DNA of 57,358 bases from Bacillota bacterium (GTDB lineage: Bacteria > Bacillota > Clostridia > Lachnospirales > Lachnospiraceae). The notes beneath the pieces are model-generated. The model was given only the letters and a program-made list of their open reading frames with translations, was not told the DNA's origin and made no database searches. Positions within the stretch are counted from its first letter, which is position 1; the number at the start of each line of letters is the position of its first letter. Position numbers and translations under genes: made by a program. The DNA is taken from the NCBI GenBank assembly GCA_023413555.1, contig JAEZPG010000105.1, forward strand, positions 1 through 57,358, given 5' to 3'. Shown here piece by piece: positions 41,436 through 50,758 of the stretch.

Positions 41436-42383
41436 TTATCGCTCTTCTCTAAAATAGTTTAAACCACAGGAGGCAGGTTGAGAATTCTCCTTGGATTTTC
41501 TCATAGAAGTAAAAATTAATACAATAATAGTCAAAATAAATGGAAGCATCTTATAAATTGCATTTGGAATGGTTATGATATCTTTCGGTGCATAAAGAAT
41601 GATGATACTGAAAGCTCCAAAGATAAAAGAACCAAGGATTGCTTTTAATGGGCTCCAAGCGGCGAAGATAACAAGAGCGACACTTATCCAGCCAAGGCCA
41701 TTAACTGAGTCGTTATTCCAAACTCCCATACCATTTACCATGGAAATATAGGCACCGCCTATTCCGCAGATACCACCGCCCAGTAATATGTGAATATATT
41801 TAGTTCTAGTAACATTAATACCTGCTGCATCGGCAGCAGCAGGATTCTCGCCTACGGCTCTCATATTAAGACCAGGCTTTGTTTTCTTAATGTAGTAGCC
41901 AAGTAGTACGGCAATAAGAACAGAAAAGTAAACTAAGATATTATGAGAAAATAATAGTTTACCAACTACTGGAATGTCTCCTAAAAGTGGAATCGGTTTT
42001 TCGGCAAGTAAGTCAATCATGCGTTCGGAGAGCTTTGGAGTTATTTCAGTTCCTGCAATCATACGATTTCCAAAGAAATTGGAGAGGCCGGTTCCAAAGA
42101 TAGTTAAGGTAAGACCGGTTACATTTTGGTTTGCCATAAAAGTAATGGTTAATACAGCAAAAATAAGTGCCCCAAAAACACCCATTAAGAAGGCTGCAAT
42201 AATAGCCAGAAGAAGGCTGTCAGTTTTATAAGCTACGAAGAAGCCCATAAAGGCACCCATGTACATCATTCCTTCAACACCAAGGTTAAGGCTTCCACTT
42301 TTTTCAGTGACAATCTCACCAGTAGTACCAAAAAGAAGAGGAACTCCGGCTTTAATGGATGCAAACAAGAAGTTTAATAACAT
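41436..42383 (-). CDS. Nucleoside-type ABC transporter permease (NupQ-like)
   Basis: A 315-residue membrane protein with about eight to ten hydrophobic segments. GVPLLFGTTGEIVTEKSGSL and NLGVEGMM at the start, and RAVGENPAAADAAGINVTR in the middle, are hallmarks of the second permease of BMP-family importers. ATG 42383 is preferred over TTG 42389 because AAAGGAGG then has better spacing; the stop of the preceding gene is 2 nt away. It is the last gene of the operon. Confidence 0.9.
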   Translation of the reverse strand: MLLNFLFASIKAGVPLLFGTTGEIVTEKSGSLNLGVEGMMYMGAFMGFFVAYKTDSLLLAIIAAFLMGVFGALIFAVLTITFMANQNVTGLTLTIFGTGLSNFFGNRMIAGTEITPKLSERMIDLLAEKPIPLLGDIPVVGKLLFSHNILVYFSVLIAVLLGYYIKKTKPGLNMRAVGENPAAADAAGINVTRTKYIHILLGGGICGIGGAYISMVNGMGVWNNDSVNGLGWISVALVIFAAWSPLKAILGSFIFGAFSIIILYAPKDIITIPNAIYKMLPFILTIIVLIFTSMRKSKENSQPASCGLNYFREER

Positions 42384-42385
42384 GA

Positions 42386-43498
42386 TCAATTCTCCTCCTT
42401 TCGAACTTCTTTGGTAGAGTGACGTTTAGTAAATTTGTATCTAGTAAAGAAATCACATGCCAGAATGCAGAACAGGATAATACCTTGCAGAATATCAGGG
42501 ACTGAAGAAGAGAAACCATAACTACTTTCCATAACACCACAGCCTTTTTCCAGAATACCGAACATAATGGAAACAAACAGGATACCAAGTGGATTTAACC
42601 GTGCCAACCAGGCTATAATAATCGCTGTAAATCCTACACCACTAGCAATTCCTTCATCCAGACAGTAGTTAACTCCGGATGCCTGCAGCATACCTGCAAT
42701 ACCACAGATACCGCCACTGATAAACATGGTACGAAGAACGATCTTTTTAACGTTCATTCCAGCATAATTAGCTGTGTTTTCACTTTCGCCTACTACGCTG
42801 ATTTCATAACCATGTTTAGATTTTTTAATATAGAAGAAGATAATTACAACCAAAAGTAGTCCAACAATCCAACCTATGTGAACGTTGAATATAGTGTCAA
42901 GACGAGCTTTTTCGATGTAGGAAGCGATTTTAGGAAAACCACCGGAACTAGGATCCCTCCAAGGGCCTTCCTTTAAATAAACAACTAAGTACAGGGCCAC
43001 ATAGTTAAGCATTAAGGTAAATAAGGTTTCGTTGGTGTTATATTTACTTTTAAAATAAGCAGGTAATAAACCAAATAAGCCTCCACCTATAAAACCAAAG
43101 AGAAACATGAGAAGCAACAATAAAATATGTGGCATATTGTTTAGAAATAGGGCTGGAAAGGTGGCGAATAAAGCACCCATTATAAACTGGCCTTCTGCAC
43201 CAATATTCCAGAATTTCATTTTAAATGCAAGAGTTATCCCAAGGGAAAGGATTACTAGTGGAATAATTAACTCAATGGTACTTTTGATGTAGATAGCATT
43301 GGAAAAAGCTCCATATACGATTGTTTTGTATGCAACAAATGGATTGTGTCCTAAGCAGAGGATAAAGATTCCACCTGCAACAAGAGCGACCAAGATAGCA
43401 ATAAGAATGACCATTGCCTGTTTGAAGCCATATAGTTCAGTACGTTTTTCGATACGGATAAAAGGTTCTTTTTTACTAATTGAGGATGGATTATTCAT
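42386..43498 (-). CDS. Nucleoside-type ABC transporter permease (NupP-like)
   Basis: A 370-residue membrane protein with about ten hydrophobic segments. LAFKMKFWNIGAEGQFIMGA and SVVGESENTANYAGMNVKKI are the family blocks of the first permease of BMP-type importers. It overlaps the ATPase gene by 8 nt and ends 2 nt before the second permease gene. The two permeases form the channel. Confidence 0.9.
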   Translation of the reverse strand: MNNPSSISKKEPFIRIEKRTELYGFKQAMVILIAILVALVAGGIFILCLGHNPFVAYKTIVYGAFSNAIYIKSTIELIIPLVILSLGITLAFKMKFWNIGAEGQFIMGALFATFPALFLNNMPHILLLLLMFLFGFIGGGLFGLLPAYFKSKYNTNETLFTLMLNYVALYLVVYLKEGPWRDPSSGGFPKIASYIEKARLDTIFNVHIGWIVGLLLVVIIFFYIKKSKHGYEISVVGESENTANYAGMNVKKIVLRTMFISGGICGIAGMLQASGVNYCLDEGIASGVGFTAIIIAWLARLNPLGILFVSIMFGILEKGCGVMESSYGFSSSVPDILQGIILFCILACDFFTRYKFTKRHSTKEVRKEEN

Positions 43499-45080
43499 TT
43501 TTTGCTACCTCCTTCGTATCTTTTTGTGTTGGCCTAGTAGTATTAGTTGAGTTTACTTCTTTGGCATCCGTCATTAACAGACCAATTTCTTCTTTAGTCG
43601 TGCCTTCAGCTTTTACAATACCAGTAATCTTACCATGGCAAAGAACCATGATACGATCGCATAGCTCCAACATTACATCTATGTCCTCGCCAATAAAGAG
43701 GACACCTACGCCTCGTTGTTTTTGTTCATTTAATGCATTATATATGGTATAAGAGGAGTTAATATCAAGTCCTCTTACAGGATAAGCGGTGATTAATACA
43801 TTTGGTTCAGATTCTATCTCACGTCCAAGTAATACCTTTTGAACATTACCACCTGACAGACGTCTGACTGGGGTATCTATGGAAGGTGTCACAATATCCA
43901 GCTTCTTTACAAGCTCTGTGGCAAGTTCTTTTGCATCTTCCTTTTGCACAAAAGGTCCTTTTCCATTACGATAAGTTTTTAGAATTAGATTATCTACCAT
44001 TCCCATAGAGGCAGCTAAGCCCATTCCAAGACGATCTTCAGGGATAAAACTCATGCTGATTCCAAGATTGATAATTTCCTGAGGAGTCTTTCCAAGTAGG
44101 TTTACTTTCTTATAGAGGACAGCACCTTCTCTTGCAGGAATTAATCCAGCCAGGCATTCACAAAGTTCCTTTTGACCACTGCCAGCAATACCTGCCACTC
44201 CAAGTATTTCGCCTTTGTTTAACTCAAAGCTGATATCTTGAATCGCATCAAAGCCTTCTTCATTGGCTACAGTCAAATGGTGAATTTCCAGTAGATTCTC
44301 ATCAAAGTCATTAGTAGGGTGATCGATATGCAGTTCCACAGGGCGACCTACCATTAGTTCTGTCAGTTCTTTTGTAGAGGTATTGGCCGTTTCTACTGTG
44401 GTGATACTTTCACCTTTACGTAGAATGGTAACACGGTCACTGATAGCCAATACTTCGTTTAATTTATGTGTAATAATAATGACAGCACAGCCTTCCTCTT
44501 TCATCTGTCGCAAGATTGAAAAAAGTCGTTCCGTTTCCTGTGGAGTTAGAACAGCGGTAGGTTCATCTAAGATTAGGATATCTGCATTACGATACAGTAC
44601 TTTTATAATTTCGACGGTCTGTTTCTCACTGACAGACATATTATAGATTTTTTTATCTGGATCCACAGAAAGTCCAAAATGCTCACTGATTTCTCTGATT
44701 TTACCAGAACGATTTTTCTTTAATAATAATCCTTTGGAACCGGAACCTAAAATAATATTATCTGTAGCCGTTAGTACATCAACTAACTTAAAATGTTGGT
44801 GAATCATACCGATTCCCAATTTGATAGCTTCTTCTGGGGAGTTAATAACCACTTCTGTTCCATTTACCTTAATAGTACCGGCATCGGGATGGTAGATACC
44901 GGATAGCATATTCATTAAGGTGGTTTTACCAGAACCATTTTCTCCAAGTAAAGCCAGTATTTCCCCCTTTTTAAGGGAAAGATTAATATTGTTGTTTGCA
45001 ACCACATTACCAAAGGATTTTGTGATTCCATTCAGCTCTATGGCATAGTTTTGATTAGATTCTTGATTCACTTTTCTCAC
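43491..45080 (-). CDS. Nucleoside-type ABC transporter ATP-binding protein with two ATPase domains (NupO-like)
   Basis: A 529-residue cytoplasmic ATPase with two nucleotide-binding halves. The first has Walker A GENGSGKTT, signature MSVSEKQTVEIIKVLY and Walker B ILILDEPTAVL. The second has the degenerate Walker A GIAGSGQKEL and signature LSGGNVQKVLLGREI, then VLITAYPVRGLD in place of DEPxxGLD, so the second site is probably weak, as is usual in this family. The start is GTG 45080 after AGAGGTAAG; a second GTG three codons in is also possible. Confidence 0.9.
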   Translation of the reverse strand: MRKVNQESNQNYAIELNGITKSFGNVVANNNINLSLKKGEILALLGENGSGKTTLMNMLSGIYHPDAGTIKVNGTEVVINSPEEAIKLGIGMIHQHFKLVDVLTATDNIILGSGSKGLLLKKNRSGKIREISEHFGLSVDPDKKIYNMSVSEKQTVEIIKVLYRNADILILDEPTAVLTPQETERLFSILRQMKEEGCAVIIITHKLNEVLAISDRVTILRKGESITTVETANTSTKELTELMVGRPVELHIDHPTNDFDENLLEIHHLTVANEEGFDAIQDISFELNKGEILGVAGIAGSGQKELCECLAGLIPAREGAVLYKKVNLLGKTPQEIINLGISMSFIPEDRLGMGLAASMGMVDNLILKTYRNGKGPFVQKEDAKELATELVKKLDIVTPSIDTPVRRLSGGNVQKVLLGREIESEPNVLITAYPVRGLDINSSYTIYNALNEQKQRGVGVLFIGEDIDVMLELCDRIMVLCHGKITGIVKAEGTTKEEIGLLMTDAKEVNSTNTTRPTQKDTKEVAKNE

Positions 45081-45114
45081 CTTACCTCTATATTCCGGGA
45101 TTGTATAATAGCAA

Positions 45115-45153
45115 GGACTGCTACAAATGTCATTTCCCTATTTGCAGCAGTCC
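45115..45153 (-). terminator. Hairpin between the binding-protein gene and the ATPase gene
   Basis: GGACTGCT-A-CAAAT pairs with ATTTG-C-AGCAGTCC (14 bp with one mismatch) around an 11-nt loop. It lies 28 nt after the BMP lipoprotein gene. No good T tract follows, so it is more likely a partial terminator or an RNA stabiliser that keeps the binding protein in excess over the rest. Confidence 0.65.
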
Positions 45154-45180
45154 CCATTGTTCGCTTATAAAAACGTAGAC

Positions 45181-46344
45181 TTATTTTACTGTAACATTCT
45201 CATTATACCAGGTCATCTTACCAGTAATATCTGCATCGGAGATAACAGAGCCGGCTTTATTTACTACGTTACCCTTGTTGTCTTTGATTTCACCTTCAAA
45301 TACCTTAAAGGAACCGTCTTTAATCTTAGCCTTTACTTCATCAACCTTAGCCTGAGTGTCTTTTGAACAAAGAGAAGTTAAAGGAGAAATATCAACTAAC
45401 CCATCATCCATTCCACCGAAGTAGTTTTCGTTGGTCCATTTGCCTTCTAATACTTGTTTGGTAGCTAATGTATAGTATACACCCCAGTTCCAGATTGCGG
45501 AAGTTAAGTTAGCCTTAGGAGCATCTTTAGACATATCGGAGTTGTAACCGATACTGAAAGCACCTCTCTTCTCAGCAGCTAACTGAGGAGCAGTAGTATC
45601 CTGATGTTGGGCGATGACATCACAGCCTTCATCTAATAAAGCTTCAGCAGCTTGGCCTTCCAAAGTCACATCAAACCATGTGTTAGTAACCTTTACAAAA
45701 ACCTGAGCAGAAGGGTTGACAGCTTTTACACCTAAAGCAAACGCATTGATTCCACCAGTAACCTCTGAGTTGGAATCACCCATAGCAGCTACATAACCAA
45801 TCTTATTGGATTTGGTATTCATACCTGCAACGATACCGGTTAAATAACGAGCCTGATAGATACGTCCAAAATAATTGTTAAAGTTGCTATCATTGCTCTT
45901 ATAACCACTACCATGAGAGAATACTACTTCTGGGTATTTTTTAGCCATTTCTTCCATTGGGTCCATGTATCCCCAGCTTGTACCAAAGATAATCTGGCAT
46001 TTTTCTGCAACGCATTCTTCGATAGCTTGTTTGATTGCTGCATTATCACTATCTGAAATATTGTTCTTACGGATAATCTGGGAATCTTGTAATCCAAGTT
46101 CCTTTTGCATTGCCTGAATACCTACATCATGTGTATAAGAGTATCCAGATCCACTTGCAGGATCACCGATATGAATTACACCAACCTTTAAATCTTCCTT
46201 CTTAATGGCTGTCTGACCAGCTTTTTTAGCTGTATTGTCGTTGCCGCCCTTTGAATTGTCACTGTTTGTACTGTTACTGCAGGCTACAGTAGCCATTACC
46301 ATAACAAGTGCAAGAACGAATGCAATAATACGTTTGAATTTCAT
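45181..46344 (-). CDS. BMP-family substrate-binding lipoprotein (NupN-like)
   Basis: A 387-residue lipoprotein. The signal ends MATVACSN with Cys22 as the lipidated residue. The mature part starts KVGVIHIGDPASGSGYSYTH, the block with which BMP (Med/PnrA) proteins bind the nucleoside base and ribose; GTSWGYMDP, GYVAAMGDSNSEVTGGINAF and CDVIAQHQDTTAPQ follow. Members characterised in other bacteria bind purine or other nucleosides. ATG 46344 follows GGAGGA. It heads the importer operon and lies under the promoter at 46419-46447. Confidence 0.92.
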   Translation of the reverse strand: MKFKRIIAFVLALVMVMATVACSNSTNSDNSKGGNDNTAKKAGQTAIKKEDLKVGVIHIGDPASGSGYSYTHDVGIQAMQKELGLQDSQIIRKNNISDSDNAAIKQAIEECVAEKCQIIFGTSWGYMDPMEEMAKKYPEVVFSHGSGYKSNDSNFNNYFGRIYQARYLTGIVAGMNTKSNKIGYVAAMGDSNSEVTGGINAFALGVKAVNPSAQVFVKVTNTWFDVTLEGQAAEALLDEGCDVIAQHQDTTAPQLAAEKRGAFSIGYNSDMSKDAPKANLTSAIWNWGVYYTLATKQVLEGKWTNENYFGGMDDGLVDISPLTSLCSKDTQAKVDEVKAKIKDGSFKVFEGEIKDNKGNVVNKAGSVISDADITGKMTWYNENVTVK

Positions 46345-46418
46345 ACAATTTCCTCCATACATTTAATGTTAATATGTCTTACAGTAGATGATTCTAAGAA
46401 ACATCTAGGAACAGTTTG

Positions 46419-46447
46419 ATTGTAACCCAATATTTTGTGTAATGCAA
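46419..46447 (-). promoter_or_regulatory. Promoter of the BMP-type ABC operon
   Basis: On the minus strand TTGCAT (46442-46447) and TACAAT (46419-46424) are 17 nt apart, about 75 nt before the lipoprotein gene. The gap of 46345-46648 between the two divergent genes shows no purine riboswitch core and nothing else I can support. Confidence 0.65.
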
Positions 46448-46648
46448 TCTAAGGAGGAGAAAACATATGTGAAACTTTTTTGCGTTATTTATAAGCATAA
46501 GTGATAACTCACAAGGTAATAACCATACATTCTAAATATTATCTAATAAGTGGAAATATATTGTTGTTCAACAAGAGATATTTGGGTCTTTTCGTAATAT
46601 AAAAGGTTTGGTATATTAATAAGAAATAAGAAAGAGGAGGAGATACTT

Positions 46649-47608
46649 ATGAAAATAGTAGTATTAGAGAGAACCGTTCTAGGTGATGACATCTCATGTG
46701 ATCGATTAGAACAACTAGGAGAAGTTATTTATTATGAAAATACTAAATATGATGATATAGGGGAGCGTTTACAAGAGGCAGATATTGCTCTGATTAACAG
46801 ATGCCCCATGGAAGAAGCAACCTTAAAGCATGTAAAAAAACTGAAATTAGTCTGTGTAACTGCTACTGGGGTCAATCCAATCGATCAGGATTACATGAAG
46901 AAAAGAGGCATTCCTGTAACAAATGTAAGAAATTATTCTACTTATTCCGTTTGTCAGCATACCTTTGCTATGTTATTTTATGTGTTGGAGCATCTTCGTT
47001 ATTTTGATGATTATGTAAAGCAAGGCCAGTATATAAAGCATAAGAAGCAGACCTATATGAGCCATAAATTTACCCAACTTGCGGGTAAGACTTTTGGAAT
47101 TTGCGGACTTGGAGCTATTGGAAAGCAAGTTGCCAAGGTAGCAGAGGCCTTTGGTGCAAAAGTAATCTATTATTCTACTAGTGGAAGGAACTCCTGTCTA
47201 GATTACAAGAGAGTGAGCTTTGATGAACTTTTAAAGCAATCTGATATTATCAGCATTCACGCACCTTTAACAGAGAAAAGTAAAGGCTTATTTAATAAAG
47301 AAGCTTTTGAAAAAATGAAGAATACGGCTATTATATTAAATACAGGAAGAGGCGCTATAATTGAGGATATAGATCTATGTAATGCCTTGCAGGAGCAAAG
47401 AATAGCAGCAGCAGCTCTCGATGTGCTAGCAGAGGAGCCAATGCCTGCGGGTCATCCATTTTTATCTATACAAGATTCAAGTCGTCTTTTTATTACTCCA
47501 CATATTGCCTGGTCTAGTAAAGAGGCCAGACAGATGGTAATAGATGAGGTTTGTACGACGATAGAGGCTTTTATGGAAGGGAACATAAGGAATTTAATCT
47601 GGGAGTAA
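46649..47608 (+). CDS. D-2-hydroxyacid dehydrogenase (NAD-dependent)
   Basis: A 319-residue cytoplasmic enzyme. The NAD-binding Rossmann motif is GICGLGAIGKQVAKVAEAFG (about 150). The catalytic Arg stands in LNTGRGAIIED, the Glu in DVLAEEP and the His in TPHIAW. The enzyme group reduces 2-keto acids such as hydroxypyruvate, glyoxylate or phenylpyruvate; the substrate is not clear from sequence. GAGGAGGAG precedes ATG 46649. It stands alone and convergent with the acetyltransferase gene. Confidence 0.92.
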   Translation: MKIVVLERTVLGDDISCDRLEQLGEVIYYENTKYDDIGERLQEADIALINRCPMEEATLKHVKKLKLVCVTATGVNPIDQDYMKKRGIPVTNVRNYSTYSVCQHTFAMLFYVLEHLRYFDDYVKQGQYIKHKKQTYMSHKFTQLAGKTFGICGLGAIGKQVAKVAEAFGAKVIYYSTSGRNSCLDYKRVSFDELLKQSDIISIHAPLTEKSKGLFNKEAFEKMKNTAIILNTGRGAIIEDIDLCNALQEQRIAAAALDVLAEEPMPAGHPFLSIQDSSRLFITPHIAWSSKEARQMVIDEVCTTIEAFMEGNIRNLIWE

Positions 47609-47628
47609 AGGTTCAAGTTTCAAAAGAT

Positions 47629-47675
47629 AGGAAGCAAGTCTTTAACGGGAAGAAGCCGCTAAAAACTTGCTTCCT
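47629..47675 (-). terminator. Terminator overlapping the acetyltransferase stop
   Basis: AGGAAGCAAGT pairs perfectly with ACTTGCTTCCT around a 25-nt loop. On the minus strand TATCTTTTG follows. The 5' arm of the RNA lies inside the last codons of the 47659-48240 gene. Confidence 0.65.
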
Positions 47676-48240
47676 CCACAAAGTCACAACGTAGTAGAGC
47701 AAATAATTCAATATCTATGACACCTTTATCTGGCCAGTGAATGCCTTGTCTAAGAGTGCCTTCATGGGTGAAATGATTGCGTAATAAAACATGTCTAGAT
47801 CGGACATTGTCACTTACTACATAGGCCTGTATACGGTTTAATCCACCTACTTGGAATAGATATGAGATAGTCATATGAACCGCTTTTGATGCAATCCCTT
47901 GGCCCCAGTAACTTTCATTAAGGACATAGCCAATATTGGCCATATTGACTAATTTATCAAAATTATAGACCTCCACAAAGCCCACCAGTTTATTCCCTGC
48001 ACGTCTTAAGTAAATTCCCATAACCATGGATTTCTGTTTAGCATAATCTCGCTGGTACTGAGTAATAAGGTTATAAACAAGTGCATAGTTTTTCTTGGCT
48101 TCTGAAGGTCTGTATAAATAGAGGTTATCGTTACTGCAAATTTCATATAAATCTTCAAGGTTTTTTGTAGTAATCTGCCGAAGGATTAGGTCCGGGGAAA
48201 TTAACTCCGGAAAGCGGTTAAATAGTTTGGCATCATTCAT
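47659..48240 (-). CDS. GNAT acetyltransferase (RimJ/RimL type)
   Basis: A 193-residue cytoplasmic acetyltransferase. DLILRQITTKNLEDLYEICS is the N-terminal strand and helix, VGFVEVYNFDKLVNMANIGY the central strands, and SYWGQGIASKAVHM the acetyl-CoA pyrophosphate loop (GQGIA). IQAYVVSDNVRSRHVLLRNH follows the usual Acetyltransf_3 pattern. The target may be a protein N-terminus, ribosomal protein or small amine. GGGGGG before ATG 48240 is the ribosome binding site. Confidence 0.88.
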   Translation of the reverse strand: MNDAKLFNRFPELISPDLILRQITTKNLEDLYEICSNDNLYLYRPSEAKKNYALVYNLITQYQRDYAKQKSMVMGIYLRRAGNKLVGFVEVYNFDKLVNMANIGYVLNESYWGQGIASKAVHMTISYLFQVGGLNRIQAYVVSDNVRSRHVLLRNHFTHEGTLRQGIHWPDKGVIDIELFALLRCDFVEEASF

Positions 48241-48435
48241 TATGTGCCCCCCTTAGTGCCAATAGGAAATAGTATAAATACAAGCACTATAAGTATAGTA
48301 TAAATTTGGAAATTCCGCAATCTCCTAAATGAAATAATGCAAATCCTTTAGTCAAATACCATGTATTACCATGCATAAATTCTATTTATTCTGATATAAT
48401 GGAACGGTAACTGGAAAACGAAGCATAAAACTGAA

Positions 48436-49452
48436 ATGGTGAAACATATGACAAGACATGATTTACACAAGATAGCCATATGCCTAGTTGCCCCGTTTAT
48501 ATTATTCTTTAGCATGGTAACTCCAGAAGTATTTGGTTCAAATACTGTTGTAAAGGTAGAGGCGAGCACGAAAAAAGCAAACCAACCAGGAATCTCCATT
48601 GCTAGTAATTATGTAAACATAAGAAGTAAAGCTAGTACCAACGCTACTACAGTAGGCCGACTTTATAAGGGTTCTGTGTGTACGGTAAAATCCGTTAGCG
48701 GAAAATGGGCTAAAATAACCTCTGGCAAGGTAAGTGGGTATATCCATACTGATTATATCAAAATCGGAAAAGATGCCACTGCTTTATACAGCAAATACTG
48801 TGATCGAGTGGCAAAAGTGACTGCATCTACTCTTCGAGTAAGGAAGAAGGCATCTACAAGTTCTGCAGTGGTAGGTAAGGTAAACAAGAACAAATCGCTA
48901 GAAGTGTTATCTACTTCTGGGAAATGGGTAAAGGTATCTTATAGTGGAAAACCAGCCTACGTGCATAGTGATTTTGTAAACTTAAGATACAAACATCAAT
49001 ACGCAGTAACAATTGGTACAACCTCAGCTGGTTCAAAAGGATCCAGTAACTCCAGCAATAGTAGTAATTCAAGTAGCTCCAACAGTTCAACTGCTTCTAC
49101 TGCATCACGTCTGATTGCATATGCAAAGCAATTTTTGGGAAATAAGTATGTATATGGTGGAACCAGTTTAACTAAGGGTACAGACTGTTCAGGGTATACG
49201 CAGGGAGTATTTAAGAAGTTTGGAAAAAGACTTCCTAGAACGTCTCGTCAACAGGCCACTTGTGGTACTAAGGTAAGTACTAGTAATTTAAAGGCAGGAG
49301 ATTTACTGTTCTATGCAACCAATGGTGTAATTAACCATGTTGGTATCTATATTGGAAATAGGCAGATTATTCATGCCAGCAATTCTAGAGATGGAATTAA
49401 GATATCAAAATACAACTATAAGTCAATATACACCGCAAGACGTATTTTGTAG
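48436..49452 (+). CDS. Secreted NlpC/P60 peptidase with two SH3 domains
   Basis: A 338-residue secreted wall hydrolase. A signal region (IAICLVAPFILFFSMVTPEV) is followed by two bacterial SH3 domains (about 50-115 and 130-190, with YVNIRSKAST and STLRVRKKAST), a Ser/Asn-rich linker and a C-terminal NlpC/P60 domain (about 220-338). TDCSGYTQGVFKK carries the catalytic Cys, NHVGIYIG the His, and IIHASN the third residue. Such enzymes cut D-Glu-DAP peptide bonds in peptidoglycan. The start is uncertain: ATG 48448 is an alternative, and neither has a strong ribosome binding site. Confidence 0.9.
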   Translation: MVKHMTRHDLHKIAICLVAPFILFFSMVTPEVFGSNTVVKVEASTKKANQPGISIASNYVNIRSKASTNATTVGRLYKGSVCTVKSVSGKWAKITSGKVSGYIHTDYIKIGKDATALYSKYCDRVAKVTASTLRVRKKASTSSAVVGKVNKNKSLEVLSTSGKWVKVSYSGKPAYVHSDFVNLRYKHQYAVTIGTTSAGSKGSSNSSNSSNSSSSNSSTASTASRLIAYAKQFLGNKYVYGGTSLTKGTDCSGYTQGVFKKFGKRLPRTSRQQATCGTKVSTSNLKAGDLLFYATNGVINHVGIYIGNRQIIHASNSRDGIKISKYNYKSIYTARRIL

Positions 49453-49457
49453 AAATG

Positions 49458-49490
49458 AGACGGTAGTGCGAAAGCAGCTACCGTCTTTTT
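49458..49490 (+). terminator. Terminator of the NlpC/P60 gene
   Basis: AGACGGTAG pairs perfectly with CTACCGTCT around an 11-nt loop and is followed by TTTT. Confidence 0.85.
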
Positions 49491-49523
49491 GAAATCTAGG
49501 AAAGACACTTTGTTCTCACATAG

Positions 49524-50456
49524 TTATTTAAATACTGTACCTGCTTTTCCACGAATAGCAGCTTTAGCTTCATGAAGATCAGCTATGATAGCGATGTTCT
49601 TAGGATCTAGGGCAACAAAGCTAGCAGCGGCTTGTACTTTAGGCAGCATAGAACCTGAGGTAAACTGTCCCTCATCGATTAAGGAAGAGGTTTCGTCCAA
49701 GGTGAGTTGGTCTAAAGCTTCCTGATTTTCCTTACCAAAGTTTTTGTATACCTTATCAATTCCGGTTAAGAATAGAAGCATATCTGCACCAACTAATTCA
49801 GCTAGCTTTGCACTGGCTAAATCCTTCTCCACTATAGCACTGGCGCCCTTTAACCTAGCACCTTGTTGTAGAACAGGAATACCGCCACCACCACAAGCAA
49901 TGACAATTTGGTTGGCATCCAGTAAAGCTTTTATTGCATCTGTTTCATAAAAATCAATAGGTTTCGGAGAAGCAATAATTCGTCTCCAGCCTTTTCCCTC
50001 TTCGTAAACTGTAAAATTCCCTTTTTTTTCTTCTTCCTTGGCTTCTGCTTCTGTCATGTATCGACCAATAACTTTCGTTGGTTTGTGAAAGGCCTCATCA
50101 AATGGTTCAACACGAACCTGAGTAATGATAGTAGACACTTGCTTATAAATACCACGATGCAGTAATTCTGTACGAATTGCATTCTGTAAATCGAAGCCAA
50201 TATAACCTTGACTCATAGCACTGCAAAGAGACATAGGAGCTACGGTATAACTATCATTCAAGCGGCTGAATTCTGTCATTGCAGAGTGAATCATCCCAAC
50301 CTGTGGGGCATTGCTATGAGTAATCACTATCTGGTATTTATCTTCTACTAAATCGGCAATTGCTTTTGCAGCTTCTTTTACAGCAACCTGTTGATCAGGA
50401 AATTTTGTCCCAAATGCACTGTGCCCAAGTGCAACTACAATTCTTTTATTATTCAT
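49524..50456 (-). CDS. arcC: Carbamate kinase
   Basis: A 310-residue cytoplasmic kinase that makes ATP from carbamoyl phosphate. RIVVALGHSAFGT is the N-terminal nucleotide loop, with HSAFG where many members have GNAL. THSNAPQVG, YIGFDLQNAIR and IACGGGGIPV are the family blocks. No arginine deiminase or ornithine carbamoyltransferase lies nearby, so the source of carbamoyl phosphate is encoded elsewhere. GAGGT stands before ATG 50456. Confidence 0.92.
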   Translation of the reverse strand: MNNKRIVVALGHSAFGTKFPDQQVAVKEAAKAIADLVEDKYQIVITHSNAPQVGMIHSAMTEFSRLNDSYTVAPMSLCSAMSQGYIGFDLQNAIRTELLHRGIYKQVSTIITQVRVEPFDEAFHKPTKVIGRYMTEAEAKEEEKKGNFTVYEEGKGWRRIIASPKPIDFYETDAIKALLDANQIVIACGGGGIPVLQQGARLKGASAIVEKDLASAKLAELVGADMLLFLTGIDKVYKNFGKENQEALDQLTLDETSSLIDEGQFTSGSMLPKVQAAASFVALDPKNIAIIADLHEAKAAIRGKAGTVFK

Positions 50457-50608
50457 TGCGAAACCTCATTTCATCGTAAAATAATATCTATAACTATAAC
50501 ATACCAAGACCATAAGTCAAGCAAAGAAGTAGTTCTGAATGGTTATATAAAACAAAGTAAAATGTATGTTATTGGTGTATTAGAATAATTTATAGTTATT
50601 AAATAGGA

Positions 50609-50637
50609 TTGACTTTCTCTTACATTTAAAATATTAT
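50609..50637 (+). promoter_or_regulatory. Promoter of the TtcA-like gene
   Basis: TTGACT (50609-50614) and TATTAT (50632-50637) with a 17-nt spacer, 122 nt before ATG 50759. The gap of 50457-50758 shows no other feature I can support. Confidence 0.6.
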
Positions 50638-50758
50638 ATTGCATTATGTCAAAATACGGATGATTTTTGGAGGTAGACTATGATATAAGTATTATGAAGA
50701 ACGAAATACATAAGATGATAATCACGTAGTTATGAAAAGACAGTTTGAGGAGATACAC

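Noticed and set aside
46345..46648. Possible purine riboswitch before the BMP-type importer
   Set aside because: The leader after the 46419 promoter is about 70 nt and lacks the conserved purine-aptamer loops.
50391..50588. 65-codon frame on the plus strand overlapping the carbamate kinase start
   Set aside because: It has no ribosome binding site, overlaps a conserved gene in antisense and is rich in rare residues.
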